Shown: positions 36,258-45,157, counted from the first letter of the stretch. The stretch is 64,000 nucleotides of DNA from Pseudomonadota bacterium (GCA_025355105.1 JANYAE010000016.1:62001-126000), one strand, 5' to 3'. Program-made: numbers and translations. The notes: generated from the letters alone by a model not told the origin.

Positions 36258-38480
36258 TCAGTGGCCCGCCGCCGCGGCGCCGAAGCGCACCGCGGCGTTG
36301 GCACCGACGGTGCGCGGCTCGCCGAGCTGCAGGTAGAGCTTGTTCGGATAGTCCGGCGGCTCGAGCCCGAAATAGAAGCCGCGCACCGGATAGTTCTTGT
36401 TGAGCAGATTGTGGCCCCACAGGTAGGCCGACCAGCGTCCGCTTTCCCAACCGAGCTTGCCGCGCAGCAGGCCGTAGGCCGACGAGCGCGTGTCATTGGG
36501 CGGCAGGTCGAAGTAGAAGCCGCCGCGGCCGGTGACGTCGAGCCGCGCGAAGGCGCCGCGCGGGTCGCGCCAGCTCGCGTAGAGGCTGCCCTGCCAGTGC
36601 GGCGAGTCGGGCAGCTCCCGCGACACGGTCTGCTCGCCGCTCGCGCCGACGCGGACGAAGTCTCGGAACTGCGCATGCAGCAGGCTGAGCGTCCCGCCGA
36701 GCGCCAGCCGTGGCGATGCCTGCCAGTCGAGCGTCGCCTCGGCGCCGTCGTGGAAGGCGCGGGCGGCGTTGCCGGTGTAGTAGACGAACAGATTCGGGTT
36801 GTTGGGGTCCGACTGCACGCTGCTCTTGATCTGCGCGTCGCGGCGCGAGATCGCGAACACGTCGACCCCGACCCGCAGCCGTCGCGCGGCGAGCTCGGCC
36901 TTGTAGCCGGCCTCGACGTTGAGGTCAGCTTCCGGCCGGAACAGCGTCTCGCCGGCGCTCAGACCCTGGCTGAGGTTGAAGCCGCCGGCCTTGTAGCTGC
37001 GCGCGAGCTGCAGATAGAGCCAGCCCGCCGGCTGCACGCGCAGGGTCAGGGAGGCGTGTCCACCCCATAGCCGGTCGGCGGGACGGAAGTCATTGCTCGC
37101 GTTGGCGCCTGCGATCAGGTCCTCGGTCAGATCCTGGTAGCTCGCCGTGCGCCGCTCGCCGCGCAGGCCGAACGACCAGCGCAGCCGCTCGCTCAGGTCG
37201 CCGTCGAGCACAGCGAACAGCGAATAGCTGCGCGCCCGGAATCCGCTCGCGATCACGGTGTCCTGCGCGTACGGGCCGTTGATCGGATCGTATGAGCTGC
37301 CGAGGCTCGTGTCCTCGAGCGTCTCGCTGAGCTGCATCGCGTACGCGCCAAGCAGCCACGCGAAGCCGCGTTCGGGCTCGGTGCCTAGCCGCAGCTCGGC
37401 ACTCGCCGTACGGCGGTTGCGGTACTGCAGCTCGGAGAAGTTGTTGACGCAGACGGCGCCGGGGTCCGCTACGCAATGGCTCCAAAAGTCCGGGTTGCCC
37501 CAATCGCCGTCGAAGCCGTACTTGACGCGCGTCTCGGCGTAGGTCGCGATGCCAGTCAGCGCGGCGTCGCCGAGGCCCGTGTAACGCATCCGCAGCGAGA
37601 CGCCGGTGGAATGCTGCGCATCCACGCTCGGCTGGTCGGAATGCGTGATGCGGCTGTTGTCCGGCGCGAACGCGTCGTAACCGTCATCGAGCTGCACGTG
37701 CAGCGCGCTGAGGTCGAAGCGCAGCTGCTCGCTCGGCTGGTAGCGCCAGCGGCCGCGCAGCGTCAGCTCGTCGAGGCCGTTGGTGTCGTACCGATGCAGG
37801 TAGACGTTGTGGTAATAGCCGTCGCTGGTGGTGCGCTGCGCGCCGAGGCGCAACGTGGAATCGAGCGCCGTCAGCGGGCCACTCACGACCGCGCCGATGC
37901 TGCGCGTGTTGTAGTCGCCGGCGCCGGCCTCGATGCGGCCACCGAACTCGTCCGCCGGCGCGGCGCTGGTCACGTAGATGAGTCCGGCGAGCGCGCTGGC
38001 GCCGTAGCGGGTGGCCTGCGGCCCGCGCAGCACCTCGACGCGGTCGATGTCGAACAGCGTCGCGGCGGAGCCGAGGCCGCTGAAATCGATGTCGTCGATC
38101 AGGAAGCCGACCGACGGGTTCGGCGCCCCCTGGTACTGCTCGAGCTCGCCGATGCCGCGCAGCTGGAAGTAGCGCGGCCGCTGCGTGTCGCCGGCCCAGC
38201 TCAGGTTCGGCACGAGGTCGAGCAGGTCCTGCAGGTGCTGCTGGCCCGCGTCGCGCAGCGTCTGCTCGTCGAGGACGGTGACGCTGCCGGCGGTGGCGAG
38301 CGCCGGCAGCGGCCGGAAGCTTGCGGTGACGACGACCTCGGCGAGTTCGCCGTCGCTGGTCGCGGCGATTGCGGCGCCGGCGCCGGCGGCCAAGGCCAGC
38401 GCGACGGCGGCGCGGCGTATGCGGCAAATCAACGGCAGACACCGGGCCGTGCGGCCCGCAGCGGGATCGATGGTCGGCAT
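36258..38480 (-). CDS. TonB-dependent outer-membrane receptor under TPP riboswitch control
   Basis: The protein is 740 residues from MPTIDPAAGR. A signal-like segment (AAVALALAAGAGAAIAATS) is followed by the TonB box-like stretch ELAEVVVTASFRP. The plug domain spans about 55-165 (QHLQDLLDLVPNLSW, YFQLRGIGELEQ, RVEVLRGPQATRYGASALAG), and a long beta-barrel ends in RTVGANAAVRFGAAAAGH. The chain ends seven residues after the expected terminal Phe, which is a little unusual. A TPP riboswitch directly precedes the start codon, so the ligand is probably thiamin or a thiamin precursor. That inference rests on regulation, not on the receptor sequence. Confidence 0.9.
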   Translation of the reverse strand: MPTIDPAAGRTARCLPLICRIRRAAVALALAAGAGAAIAATSDGELAEVVVTASFRPLPALATAGSVTVLDEQTLRDAGQQHLQDLLDLVPNLSWAGDTQRPRYFQLRGIGELEQYQGAPNPSVGFLIDDIDFSGLGSAATLFDIDRVEVLRGPQATRYGASALAGLIYVTSAAPADEFGGRIEAGAGDYNTRSIGAVVSGPLTALDSTLRLGAQRTTSDGYYHNVYLHRYDTNGLDELTLRGRWRYQPSEQLRFDLSALHVQLDDGYDAFAPDNSRITHSDQPSVDAQHSTGVSLRMRYTGLGDAALTGIATYAETRVKYGFDGDWGNPDFWSHCVADPGAVCVNNFSELQYRNRRTASAELRLGTEPERGFAWLLGAYAMQLSETLEDTSLGSSYDPINGPYAQDTVIASGFRARSYSLFAVLDGDLSERLRWSFGLRGERRTASYQDLTEDLIAGANASNDFRPADRLWGGHASLTLRVQPAGWLYLQLARSYKAGGFNLSQGLSAGETLFRPEADLNVEAGYKAELAARRLRVGVDVFAISRRDAQIKSSVQSDPNNPNLFVYYTGNAARAFHDGAEATLDWQASPRLALGGTLSLLHAQFRDFVRVGASGEQTVSRELPDSPHWQGSLYASWRDPRGAFARLDVTGRGGFYFDLPPNDTRSSAYGLLRGKLGWESGRWSAYLWGHNLLNKNYPVRGFYFGLEPPDYPNKLYLQLGEPRTVGANAAVRFGAAAAGH

Positions 38481-38485
38481 TGCGC

Positions 38486-38566
38486 TCCCTACGCCGGTAC
38501 GAACCGGATCAGGTTCAACGGGTTCGCAGGCAATCCTGCGTCTCAGGCCCCCAACGGGCCACCCCA
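38486..38566 (-). ncRNA. TPP (THI-box) riboswitch
   Basis: On the minus strand the aptamer starts TGGGGTGGCCCG. It contains the invariant CTGAGA of the pyrimidine-sensing arm, then AACCCGTTGAACCTGATC and CCGGTTCGTACCGGCGTAGG, which are the THI-box core. The GTAGGGAG at its 3' side carries the ribosome site GGGAG, 4 bases before the receptor ATG. Ligand binding should therefore hide the site and block translation. No terminator is visible between aptamer and start. Confidence 0.93.
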
Positions 38567-38617
38567 GCAAGTGCCGTCAGAATACACGCTCGCGCTGCGG
38601 CCGCAAACCCTCGCCGC

Positions 38618-39079
38618 TCAGCGGACCGGGAGCTCGCGCGACTTCTGCACCGTGCGCAGCGCAAAGCTCGAGTGCACGCGCGTGACGTGCGGCAGGCTGG
38701 TCAGGTGGCGGCTGTGGACGCGTTCGAAGTCGGCGGTATCGGCGACCACGACGCGCAGCAGGTAGTCGTACTCGCCGGACATCAGGTAGCACTCCATCAC
38801 TTCGGGCACCTTGCGCACCGCCTGCTCGAAGGCGGCAAGATCGGCGCGCTCCTGGCGCTCGAGCGTGATGCTGACGAAGACGTTGACGCCGAGTCCCGCC
38901 TTCTGCTCGTTGAGGATCGCCGCGTAGCCCTCGATGAGCCCCTCGGCCTCGAGCGCGCGCACGCGGCGCAGGCAGGCCGACTCCGACAGGCTGACGCGCG
39001 CGGCGAGCTCGCTGTTGGTGACGCGGCCCTCGCGCTGCAGCGCCTGCAGAATCGTGCGGTCGTATCGGTCCAACGGCAT
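38618..39079 (-). CDS. Lrp/AsnC-family transcriptional regulator
   Basis: The protein has 153 residues. The N-terminal winged HTH is at about 5-60 (DRTILQALQREGRVTNSELA, VSLSESACLRRVRALEAEGL). A RAM/ligand-binding domain covers about 65-145, with GEYDYLLRVVVADTADFE. It is transcribed away from ald, and alanine dehydrogenase genes are often paired with a divergent Lrp-type activator such as AldR. The intergenic region contains two copies of a Lrp-like element. Its effector is probably L-alanine or another amino acid. Confidence 0.92.
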   Translation of the reverse strand: MPLDRYDRTILQALQREGRVTNSELAARVSLSESACLRRVRALEAEGLIEGYAAILNEQKAGLGVNVFVSITLERQERADLAAFEQAVRKVPEVMECYLMSGEYDYLLRVVVADTADFERVHSRHLTSLPHVTRVHSSFALRTVQKSRELPVR

Positions 39080-39094
39080 TAGCAGATCCTTGCG
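39080..39094 (+). promoter_or_regulatory. Lrp-like site 1 (ald/lrp intergenic)
   Basis: TAGCAGATCCTTGCG repeats the 39111 element at 12 of 15 positions. Spacing between the two is 31 bp, about three helical turns, as expected for an Lrp-type multimer. The site lies immediately before the regulator start. Confidence 0.5.
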
Positions 39095-39110
39095 TAAATC
39101 GTCATTTAGT

Positions 39111-39129
39111 TAGCAGAATATTGCGCAAT
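39111..39129 (+). promoter_or_regulatory. Lrp-like site 2 with central palindrome (ald/lrp intergenic)
   Basis: TAGCAGAATATTGCG fits the Lrp consensus YAGHAWATTWTDCTR at 11 of 15 positions. It is followed by the perfect palindrome ATTGCGCAAT at 39120-39129, and the surrounding bases are AT-rich compared with the window. The site lies 85-103 bp before ald. Confidence 0.5.
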
Positions 39130-39213
39130 CTAGCCAGATGCTGCGGTGCGTTTGCAAGAGCCTGCAGGCACGCGGTCGCTACAGTGAGGCCTTCACCTGG
39201 CAGGAGAGTCACG

Positions 39214-40329
39214 ATGCGCATCGGCGTCCCGAAGGAAATCAAGGTTCACGAGTATCGCGTCGGCATGACGCCGGCCGGCGTGCGCGAACTCGTCGCCGCA
39301 GGCCACGAGGTCGCGATCGAGTCCAAGGCGGGGCTCGGCATCGGCATGGACGACGGCGAGTACCAGGCCGCCGGAGCGCGCATCCTCGCGACCGCCAAGG
39401 AAGTGTTCGACTTCGCCGAGCTGGTCGTGAAGGTCAAGGAGCCGCAGCCGGCCGAGTGCAAGATGCTGCGCGCGGGTCAGGTACTGTTCACCTATCTGCA
39501 CCTCGCGGCCGACAAGGCGCAGGCCGAGGCGATCGCCGCCTCCGGCGCGACCGCCATCGCCTACGAGACCGTCACCGCGCCGGACGGCAGCCTGCCGTTG
39601 CTGACGCCGATGAGCGAGGTCGCGGGCCGCATGTCGGTGCAGGTCGGCGCCACCTCGCTGCAGAAGGCGAATGGCGGCTTCGGCGTGCTGCTCGGCGGCG
39701 TGCCGGGCGTGGCGCCGGCCAAGGTCGTGATTCTCGGCGGCGGCGTGGCCGGCACGCACGCGGCGGAGATGGCGGCAGGCCTCAAGGCCGACGTCACGGT
39801 CGTCGACCGCTCGCCGAAGCGCCTGCGTGAGCTCGCGGCGCTGTTCGGCGGCACGATCAAGACCGTGTACTCGACGGCCGACGCGATCGAGCGCCTGACC
39901 GCCGACGCGGACCTGGTGGTCGGCGCGGTGCTGGTGGTCGGTGCGGCGGCGCCGAAGCTCGTCACCGCGGCGATGGTCAAGCGCATGAAGGCCGGCGCCG
40001 TGATGGTCGATATCTCGATCGACCAGGGCGGCTGCTTCGAGACCAGCAGGCCGACCAGCCACGCGTCGCCGACCTACGTCGTCGACGGCGTCGTGCACTA
40101 CTGCGTCACCAACATGCCGGGCGCGGTGCCGCGCACCTCGACGTTCGCGCTCACCAACTCGACCCTGCCGTACGTGCGGGCGCTGGCCGACCTCGGCTGG
40201 GAAAAGGCGCTGGCGCGCGACCCTGGCTTCGCCCGCGGCCTCAACGTCCACGCCGGTCACATCACCCACGAGGCGGTGGCCCGCGATCTCGGCTTGAGCT
40301 ACAAGCCTTACGCCTTCGCGCGCGGCTGA
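39214..40329 (+). CDS. ald: Alanine dehydrogenase
   Basis: The protein is 371 residues from [10 protein letters not shown], with AGGAGAG about 6 bases upstream. The N-terminal substrate domain has [20 protein letters not shown] and [11 protein letters not shown]. The Rossmann domain carries [17 protein letters not shown], and the late block [15 protein letters not shown] is typical of Ald. It interconverts L-alanine and pyruvate with NAD, giving pyruvate and ammonia. The divergent Lrp-family gene is the likely regulator. A hairpin that overlaps a hydrogenase-linked palindrome follows the gene. Confidence 0.95.
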   Translation: MRIGVPKEIKVHEYRVGMTPAGVRELVAAGHEVAIESKAGLGIGMDDGEYQAAGARILATAKEVFDFAELVVKVKEPQPAECKMLRAGQVLFTYLHLAADKAQAEAIAASGATAIAYETVTAPDGSLPLLTPMSEVAGRMSVQVGATSLQKANGGFGVLLGGVPGVAPAKVVILGGGVAGTHAAEMAAGLKADVTVVDRSPKRLRELAALFGGTIKTVYSTADAIERLTADADLVVGAVLVVGAAAPKLVTAAMVKRMKAGAVMVDISIDQGGCFETSRPTSHASPTYVVDGVVHYCVTNMPGAVPRTSTFALTNSTLPYVRALADLGWEKALARDPGFARGLNVHAGHITHEAVARDLGLSYKPYAFARG

Positions 40330-40344
40330 GCCGCGCGACGGCCG

Positions 40345-40373
40345 CCGGCTGTAACGACCCCCGTTACAGCCGG
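40345..40373 (+). promoter_or_regulatory. Palindrome 1 upstream of hupS (also hairpin after ald)
   Basis: A perfect 12-bp inverted repeat, CCGGCTGTAACG-ACCCC-CGTTACAGCCGG, lies 15 bp after the ald stop and 120 bp before hupS. Its core GTAACG-N5-CGTTAC (40351-40367) recurs, with 13 of 17 identical positions, before hupD at 44507. It may act as the ald terminator, as an operator, or as both. The recurrence argues for an operator. Confidence 0.5.
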
Positions 40374-40492
40374 GCGCGCGCCGCGACCTCGTTGCGGGCA
40401 GTACGGATCCTCCTGCGGTCCGTCCGGGCGTTTCATCTCGACCTGGTCAATCGGGCGCACGCATCCGCACCACGCGCCCGGCGGGGGTCGGA

Positions 40493-41584
40493 ATGGAAAC
40501 GTTTTATGAAGTGCTGCGGCGCCAGGGCATCACGCGCCGCAGTTTCGTCAAGTTCTGCAGCCTGACGGCCACATCGCTCGGGCTCGGATCCTACTTCACG
40601 CCGCAGATCGCGCGCGCGCTCGAGACGAAGCCGCGCACGCCGGTGCTGTGGATGCACGGACTCGAGTGCACCTGCTGCTCGGAGTCGTTCATCCGCTCCG
40701 CGCATCCACTCGCCAAGGACGTCGTGCTGTCGATGCTGTCGCTCGACTACGACGACACGCTGATGGCCTCGGCCGGCCACCAGGCGCAGGCGATCCTTGA
40801 CGAGATCACCACCAAGTACAAGGGCAACTACATCCTCGCCGTCGAGGGCAACCCGCCGCTCAACGAGGACGGGATGTACTGCATTACGGGCGGCAAGCCG
40901 TTCGTCGAAGAGCTGAAGCGCGTCGCCAAGGATGCCAAGGCGATCATCGCCTGGGGCTCCTGCGCCTCGTGGGGCTGCGTCCAAGCAGCGAAGCCGAATC
41001 CGACGCGCGCGGTGCCGATCAACAAGGTGATCACCGACAAGCCGATCATCAAGGTGCCGGGCTGCCCGCCGATCGCCGAGGTGATGACCGCGGTGGTCAC
41101 CTACATGCTGACCTTCGACCGGCTGCCGGAGCTCGATCGGCAGGGGCGGCCGAAGATGTTCTACGGCCAGCGCATCCACGACAAGTGCTACCGCCGGCCG
41201 CACTTCGACGCCGGCCAGTTCGTCGAGAGCTGGGACGACGAGGGCGCGCGCAAGGGCTACTGCCTGTACAAGGTCGGCTGCAAGGGCCCGACCACCTACA
41301 ACGCCTGCTCGACCGTGCGCTGGAACGACGGCGTGTCTTTCCCGATCCAGTCAGGTCACGGCTGCATTGGCTGCTCCGAGGATGGCTTCTGGGACAAGGG
41401 TTCGTTCTACGACCGGGTCACCGGCATCAAGCAATTCGGCATCGAGGCGAACGCCGACAAGATCGGCGGCACGGTGGCGGGCGTGACGGCGGCTGCGGTC
41501 GCGGTGCACGCGGGGGTCACGGCGCTGAAGCGCGCCAAAGTCGACCACGGCACCGGCATTCCCAAAGACGGCTCGGCGAAGTAA
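40493..41584 (+). CDS. hupS: [NiFe] uptake hydrogenase small subunit, O2-tolerant type
   Basis: The protein has 363 residues. The Tat signal is RRSFVKF (residues 15-21), so the complex is exported to the periplasmic face. The proximal cluster ligands are Cys59, Cys61, Cys62, Cys157, Cys162 and Cys191. Each sits exactly 42 positions after the six cysteines of E. coli/Ralstonia membrane hydrogenase (17, 19, 20, 115, 120, 149). ECTCCSES and [10 protein letters not shown] are the signature segments. The [3Fe-4S]/distal region has [17 protein letters not shown] weakly hydrophobic C-terminal segment ([20 protein letters not shown]) is the likely membrane anchor to HupC. It passes electrons from HupL to cytochrome b. 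Confidence 0.96.
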   Translation: METFYEVLRRQGITRRSFVKFCSLTATSLGLGSYFTPQIARALETKPRTPVLWMHGLECTCCSESFIRSAHPLAKDVVLSMLSLDYDDTLMASAGHQAQAILDEITTKYKGNYILAVEGNPPLNEDGMYCITGGKPFVEELKRVAKDAKAIIAWGSCASWGCVQAAKPNPTRAVPINKVITDKPIIKVPGCPPIAEVMTAVVTYMLTFDRLPELDRQGRPKMFYGQRIHDKCYRRPHFDAGQFVESWDDEGARKGYCLYKVGCKGPTTYNACSTVRWNDGVSFPIQSGHGCIGCSEDGFWDKGSFYDRVTGIKQFGIEANADKIGGTVAGVTAAAVAVHAGVTALKRAKVDHGTGIPKDGSAK

Positions 41585-41596
41585 GGGGACACGGCC

Positions 41597-43381
41597 ATGA
41601 CAGCGTTCGAAACCCAGGGCTTCAAGCTCGACGACTCCGGCAAGCGACTGGTCGTCGACCCCGTGAGCCGCATCGAAGGCCATCTCCGCGTCGAGGTCAA
41701 CCTCGACAAGGACAACATCATCCGCAACGCGGTTTCCACCGGCACGATGTGGCGCGGCCTCGAGGTCATCCTCAAGGGCCGCGACCCGCGCGACGCGTGG
41801 GCCTTCGTCGAGCGGATCTGCGGCGTCTGCACCGGCGTGCACGCGCTCGCCTCGGTACGCGCCGTCGAGGACGCGCTCGGGATCGACATCCCCGAGAACG
41901 CCAACACGATCCGCAACATCCAGCACCTGACGCTCTACACCCACGACCACCTGGTGCACTTCTATCACCTGCACGCGCTCGACTGGGTGGACGTGGTCTC
42001 GGCGCTGAAGGCGGACCCGAAGGCGACCGCCGAGCTCGCGCAGTCGATCTCGCCGTGGCCGATGGCCTCGGTGGGCTACTACCGCGACCTGCAGAACCGC
42101 ATCAAGAAGTTCGTCGAGTCCGGGCAGCTCGGCCCGTTCATGAACGGCTACTGGGGCAATCCGGCCTACAAGTTGCCGCCGGAAGCCAACCTGATGGCGG
42201 TCGGCCACTACCTGCAGGCACTCGATTTCCAGAAGGAGATCGTCAAGATCCAGACGATCTTCGGCGGCAAGAATCCGCATCCGAACTGGCTGGTCGGCGG
42301 AGTGCCGAGCCCGATCAACGTCAACGACACCGGGGCGGTCGGCGCGATCAACATGGAGCGCCTGAACATGGTCGGGTCGATCATCGACCAGGCCATCGAC
42401 TTCATCGACCAGGTGTACATCCCGGACCTGCTCGCGATCGCGAGCTTCTACAAGGGCTGGCTGCACGGCGGCGGAATCTCCAGCCAGAACGTGCTGTCGT
42501 ACGGCGACGTTCCGGAGCGCGCCAACGACTACAAGAGCCTGCTGATGCCGCGCGGCGCGATCGTCGGCGGCGACCTCAGCAAGATCCACGAGGTCGACCT
42601 CAAGGACCCGGAGCAGATCCAGGAGAGCGTCGATCACTCCTGGTACACGTACCCGGAGGGCAAGCAGTCGCTGCACCCGTTCGAGGGCGTCACCAATCCG
42701 AAGTTCGAGCTCGGCGCGAAGACCAAGGGCACCAAGACCAACATCGAATCCTTCGACGAGTCCGCCAAGTACTCGTGGGTCAAGGCACCGCGCTGGCGCG
42801 GCCAGCCGATGGAAGTGGGCCCGCTGGCCCGCTACATCATCGGCTACGCGCAGGGCAACCCCGAGTTCAAGGAGCCGGTCGAGAAGGTGCTGAAGACTCT
42901 CGACGTGCCGGTGACGGCGCTGTTCTCGACGCTCGGTCGCACGGCGGCCCGCGGCCTCGAGGCCAGCTGGTCGGTGCACAAGCTCAAGCACTTCTACGAC
43001 AAGCTGATCGCCAGCATCAAGGCCGGCGACACCGCGACGGCCAATACCAGCAAGTGGGAGCCGTCGAGCTGGCCGAAGGAAGCCAAGGGCGCAGGCTTCG
43101 TCGAGGCGCCGCGCGGCGCGCTCGGCCACTGGATCGTCATCAAGGACACCAAGATCGACAACTACCAGGCGGTGGTGCCGACGACTTGGAACGGCAGCCC
43201 GCGCGACAGCAAGGGCCAGATCGGCGCCTTCGAGGCGGCGCTGATGAATACGCCGCTGGCGAAGGCCGACCAGCCGCTCGAGATCCTGAGGACGCTGCAC
43301 TCCTTCGATCCGTGCCTCGCGTGCGCCACGCACGTCATGGCGCCGGACGGCGCGGAGCTGACACGGGTCAAGGTGCGCTGA
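41597..43381 (+). CDS. hupL: [NiFe] uptake hydrogenase large subunit
   Basis: The protein has 594 residues. The Ni-Fe site cysteines are Cys75 and Cys78 ([14 protein letters not shown]) and Cys573 and Cys576 (DPCLACATH). The chain continues 15 residues past His579 ([15 protein letters not shown]), the extension that the protease HupD removes after nickel insertion. [12 protein letters not shown] near the N-terminus and [15 protein letters not shown] fit group 1 hydrogenases. It oxidises H2, has no signal of its own, and travels with HupS. It lies 12 bp after hupS. Confidence 0.96.
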   Translation: MTAFETQGFKLDDSGKRLVVDPVSRIEGHLRVEVNLDKDNIIRNAVSTGTMWRGLEVILKGRDPRDAWAFVERICGVCTGVHALASVRAVEDALGIDIPENANTIRNIQHLTLYTHDHLVHFYHLHALDWVDVVSALKADPKATAELAQSISPWPMASVGYYRDLQNRIKKFVESGQLGPFMNGYWGNPAYKLPPEANLMAVGHYLQALDFQKEIVKIQTIFGGKNPHPNWLVGGVPSPINVNDTGAVGAINMERLNMVGSIIDQAIDFIDQVYIPDLLAIASFYKGWLHGGGISSQNVLSYGDVPERANDYKSLLMPRGAIVGGDLSKIHEVDLKDPEQIQESVDHSWYTYPEGKQSLHPFEGVTNPKFELGAKTKGTKTNIESFDESAKYSWVKAPRWRGQPMEVGPLARYIIGYAQGNPEFKEPVEKVLKTLDVPVTALFSTLGRTAARGLEASWSVHKLKHFYDKLIASIKAGDTATANTSKWEPSSWPKEAKGAGFVEAPRGALGHWIVIKDTKIDNYQAVVPTTWNGSPRDSKGQIGAFEAALMNTPLAKADQPLEILRTLHSFDPCLACATHVMAPDGAELTRVKVR

Positions 43382-43407
43382 GGGCCGGTCGTCGTGGGAG
43401 ACGTCTT

Positions 43408-44109
43408 ATGATGCTGCAAAACTCGCTCGCCGCAGATCCCAACCGGGACCTGAAGTCGATCTACGTCTACGCCGCGCCGGTGCGGATCTGGCACTGGGTG
43501 ATGACGGCCGCGATGATCGTCCTGGTCACCACCGGCCTGCTGATCGCGTATCCGCCGCCGGCGGTGGGCGGCGAGGCATCGGAGCACTTCCTGTTCGGCT
43601 ACATCCGCTTCGCGCACTTCACCGCCGGCTACGTGCTCGCGATCTCGTGGCTGGTCCGGGTCTACTGGGCGATCGTCGGCAATGACTACACGCGGCAGCT
43701 GTTCCTCGTGCCGGTCTGGAGCAGGGCCTGGTGGAGCGAGTTCGGCAACGACCTAAAGACCTACGCCTTCCTGCCGTCCGCGAAACCTTTGCGCTACGCC
43801 GGCCACAATCCGATGGCGCAGCTCGCGATGTTCTTCATGGCCACGCTCGGCTCGTTCTTCATGATCATCACCGGCTTCGCGATGTACTCGGAAGGCGCCG
43901 GCCGGGGTAGTTGGCAGGACAAGCTGTTCGGCTGGGTCATCCCGCTGTTCGGGCAGAGTCAGGACGTGCACACCTGGCACCACCTGTGCATGTGGCTGAT
44001 CGTGATGTTCACGATCGTCCACCTGTACATGGTCGTGCGCCAGGAGATCACGACCAAGGAAAGCATCCTCAGCACGATGATCGGTGGCTACCGGTCGTTC
44101 AAGGACTGA
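43408..44109 (+). CDS. hupC: Hydrogenase b-type cytochrome subunit
   Basis: The protein has 233 residues with four membrane helices. Haem-ligand histidines are visible in YAAPVRIWHWVMTAAM, GYIRFAHFTAGYVLA, and TWHHLCMWLIVMFTIVHLY, the usual HupC/HyaC pattern. It carries electrons from HupS to the quinone pool and anchors the enzyme. GGGAG lies 8 bases before the ATG; an ATG one codon later is equally possible. The stop is 1 bp before the GTG of the HigA-like gene. Confidence 0.94.
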   Translation: MMLQNSLAADPNRDLKSIYVYAAPVRIWHWVMTAAMIVLVTTGLLIAYPPPAVGGEASEHFLFGYIRFAHFTAGYVLAISWLVRVYWAIVGNDYTRQLFLVPVWSRAWWSEFGNDLKTYAFLPSAKPLRYAGHNPMAQLAMFFMATLGSFFMIITGFAMYSEGAGRGSWQDKLFGWVIPLFGQSQDVHTWHHLCMWLIVMFTIVHLYMVVRQEITTKESILSTMIGGYRSFKD

Positions 44110-44110
44110 C

Positions 44111-44425
44111 GTGTCGGCGGTGCCGCGACGGGACGGGGCAGCGCCGCGGCACCCGGTCGGCGCCGGGCGCCGGCCGCAGCACCCCGGCCAGTTCCTCGAG
44201 TCGCGCTTTCTGAAGCCGCTGGCGCTGTCGCAGGAGGCGCTGGCGCGCGAGCTCGGCATCTCACGCCGGCGCGTCAACGAGATCGTCAACGGCCGTCGCG
44301 GCCTGACCGCCGACACGGCACTGCGCCTGGCGCGCTACTTCGACACCGGGCCGGAGCTCTGGCTGCACCTGCAGGCCGCCTGGGACCTGCACCGCGCCCG
44401 GCTGGAATACGACCGCCGCGGCTAG
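44111..44425 (+). CDS. HigA-type XRE antitoxin-like regulator inside the hydrogenase operon
   Basis: The protein is 104 residues from a GTG one base after hupC. The core HPGQFLESRFLKPLALSQEA, followed by ELGISRRRVNEIVNGRRGLT and ALRLARYFDTGPELWLHLQA, is the HigA family pattern (HTH_3). No HigB toxin gene is adjacent on either strand; the neighbours are hupC and hupD. Such a solitary antitoxin-like repressor placed in a hup operon could be the local regulator of hydrogenase genes. Regulatory function is inference. The HTH assignment is solid. Confidence 0.85.
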   Translation: MSAVPRRDGAAPRHPVGAGRRPQHPGQFLESRFLKPLALSQEALARELGISRRRVNEIVNGRRGLTADTALRLARYFDTGPELWLHLQAAWDLHRARLEYDRRG

Positions 44426-44553
44426 CCGCGCCCGCGTCCCGGCGCCCCCGCCACTCCGGCATCGGCAAGCGCCGCAGCGCACTGCGGATTCACCGTATTC
44501 AGCGGAGTTACGGCGGCCGTTACAGTTTGGCCTCTCAACTTGGGGGGCCGGCC
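44426..44553. promoter_or_regulatory. Intergenic region before hupD with palindrome 2
   Basis: This 128-base gap is the largest inside the cluster. It contains a 6-bp hairpin CCGCAG-CGCA-CTGCGG (44472-44487) and then GTTACGGCGGCCGTTAC at 44507-44523, 31 bp before the hupD GTG. The latter matches the pre-hupS palindrome at 13 of 17 positions, including the shared CGTTACAG end. It probably marks a second promoter that starts the maturation part of the operon. Confidence 0.5.
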
Positions 44554-45153
44554 GTGAACGAGGCGCTATTGCTGGGGATCGGCAATGTGCTGTGGGCCGA
44601 CGAGGGCTTCGGCATCCGCTGCGTCGAGGCCTTCGCCGCCGCGTGGCAGCTGCCGCCCGGCGCGGCCCTCATGGACGGCGGCACCCAGGGTCTGTACCTG
44701 TTGCCCTACGTCCAGGACGCCCGCCGGCTGCTGATCTTCGACGCGATCGATTTCGGTCTCACGCCCGGCACGCTGCGCGTGCTCGAGGGCAAGGACGTGC
44801 CCTGTTACCTCGGCGCCCGCAAGACGAGCCTGCACCAGACGGGATTCCAGGAAGTGCTCGCCTGCGCGGCGCTCACCGACAGCTTGCCCGAATCGCTGGT
44901 ACTGATCGGCGTGCAGCTGGTCGACATCGACGATTTCGGCGGCAGCCTCAGGCCCGAGCTGCACGCGCAGGTTCAGCCGGCGGTCGCACTCGCGGTGGCG
45001 CGCCTGACCGAGTGGGGCCTGGCGCCGTCGCCGCGGCCGCCGGGGGCTCCATCCGGCCTGCCGCTCAGCCTGGAGCGCTACGAGGTCGAGCGGCCGTCGA
45101 TCGAGCAAGCCTGCCGCATCGGCGATGCCCGTTTCCTGCCGGGCGGAGGCTGA
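44554..45153 (+). CDS. hupD: Hydrogenase maturation protease
   Basis: The protein is 199 residues from a GTG (VNEALLLGIGN). The nickel-sensing residues of HyaD/HybD-type proteases are present: Glu in GNVLWADEGFGIRCVE, Asp in FDAIDFGLTPG and His in KTSLHQTGFQE. It cleaves the HupL C-terminus after the DPCxxCxxH motif once nickel is in place. The C-terminal 40 residues (PSPRPPGAPSGLPL and beyond) are longer than in E. coli HyaD. A TTG nine codons upstream is a less likely start. Confidence 0.92.
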   Translation: MNEALLLGIGNVLWADEGFGIRCVEAFAAAWQLPPGAALMDGGTQGLYLLPYVQDARRLLIFDAIDFGLTPGTLRVLEGKDVPCYLGARKTSLHQTGFQEVLACAALTDSLPESLVLIGVQLVDIDDFGGSLRPELHAQVQPAVALAVARLTEWGLAPSPRPPGAPSGLPLSLERYEVERPSIEQACRIGDARFLPGGG

Positions 45154-45157
45154 GGCG

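Noticed and set aside
40969-44109. A 1046-codon open frame across hupS, hupL and hupC
   Set aside because: Only its last 233 codons encode a protein (HupC). The rest is an Arg/Gly-rich shadow in a frame offset from hupS and hupL.
44111-44425. A complete HigBA toxin-antitoxin module
   Set aside because: No HigB-like gene precedes or follows the HigA-like gene; the flanking genes are hupC and hupD.
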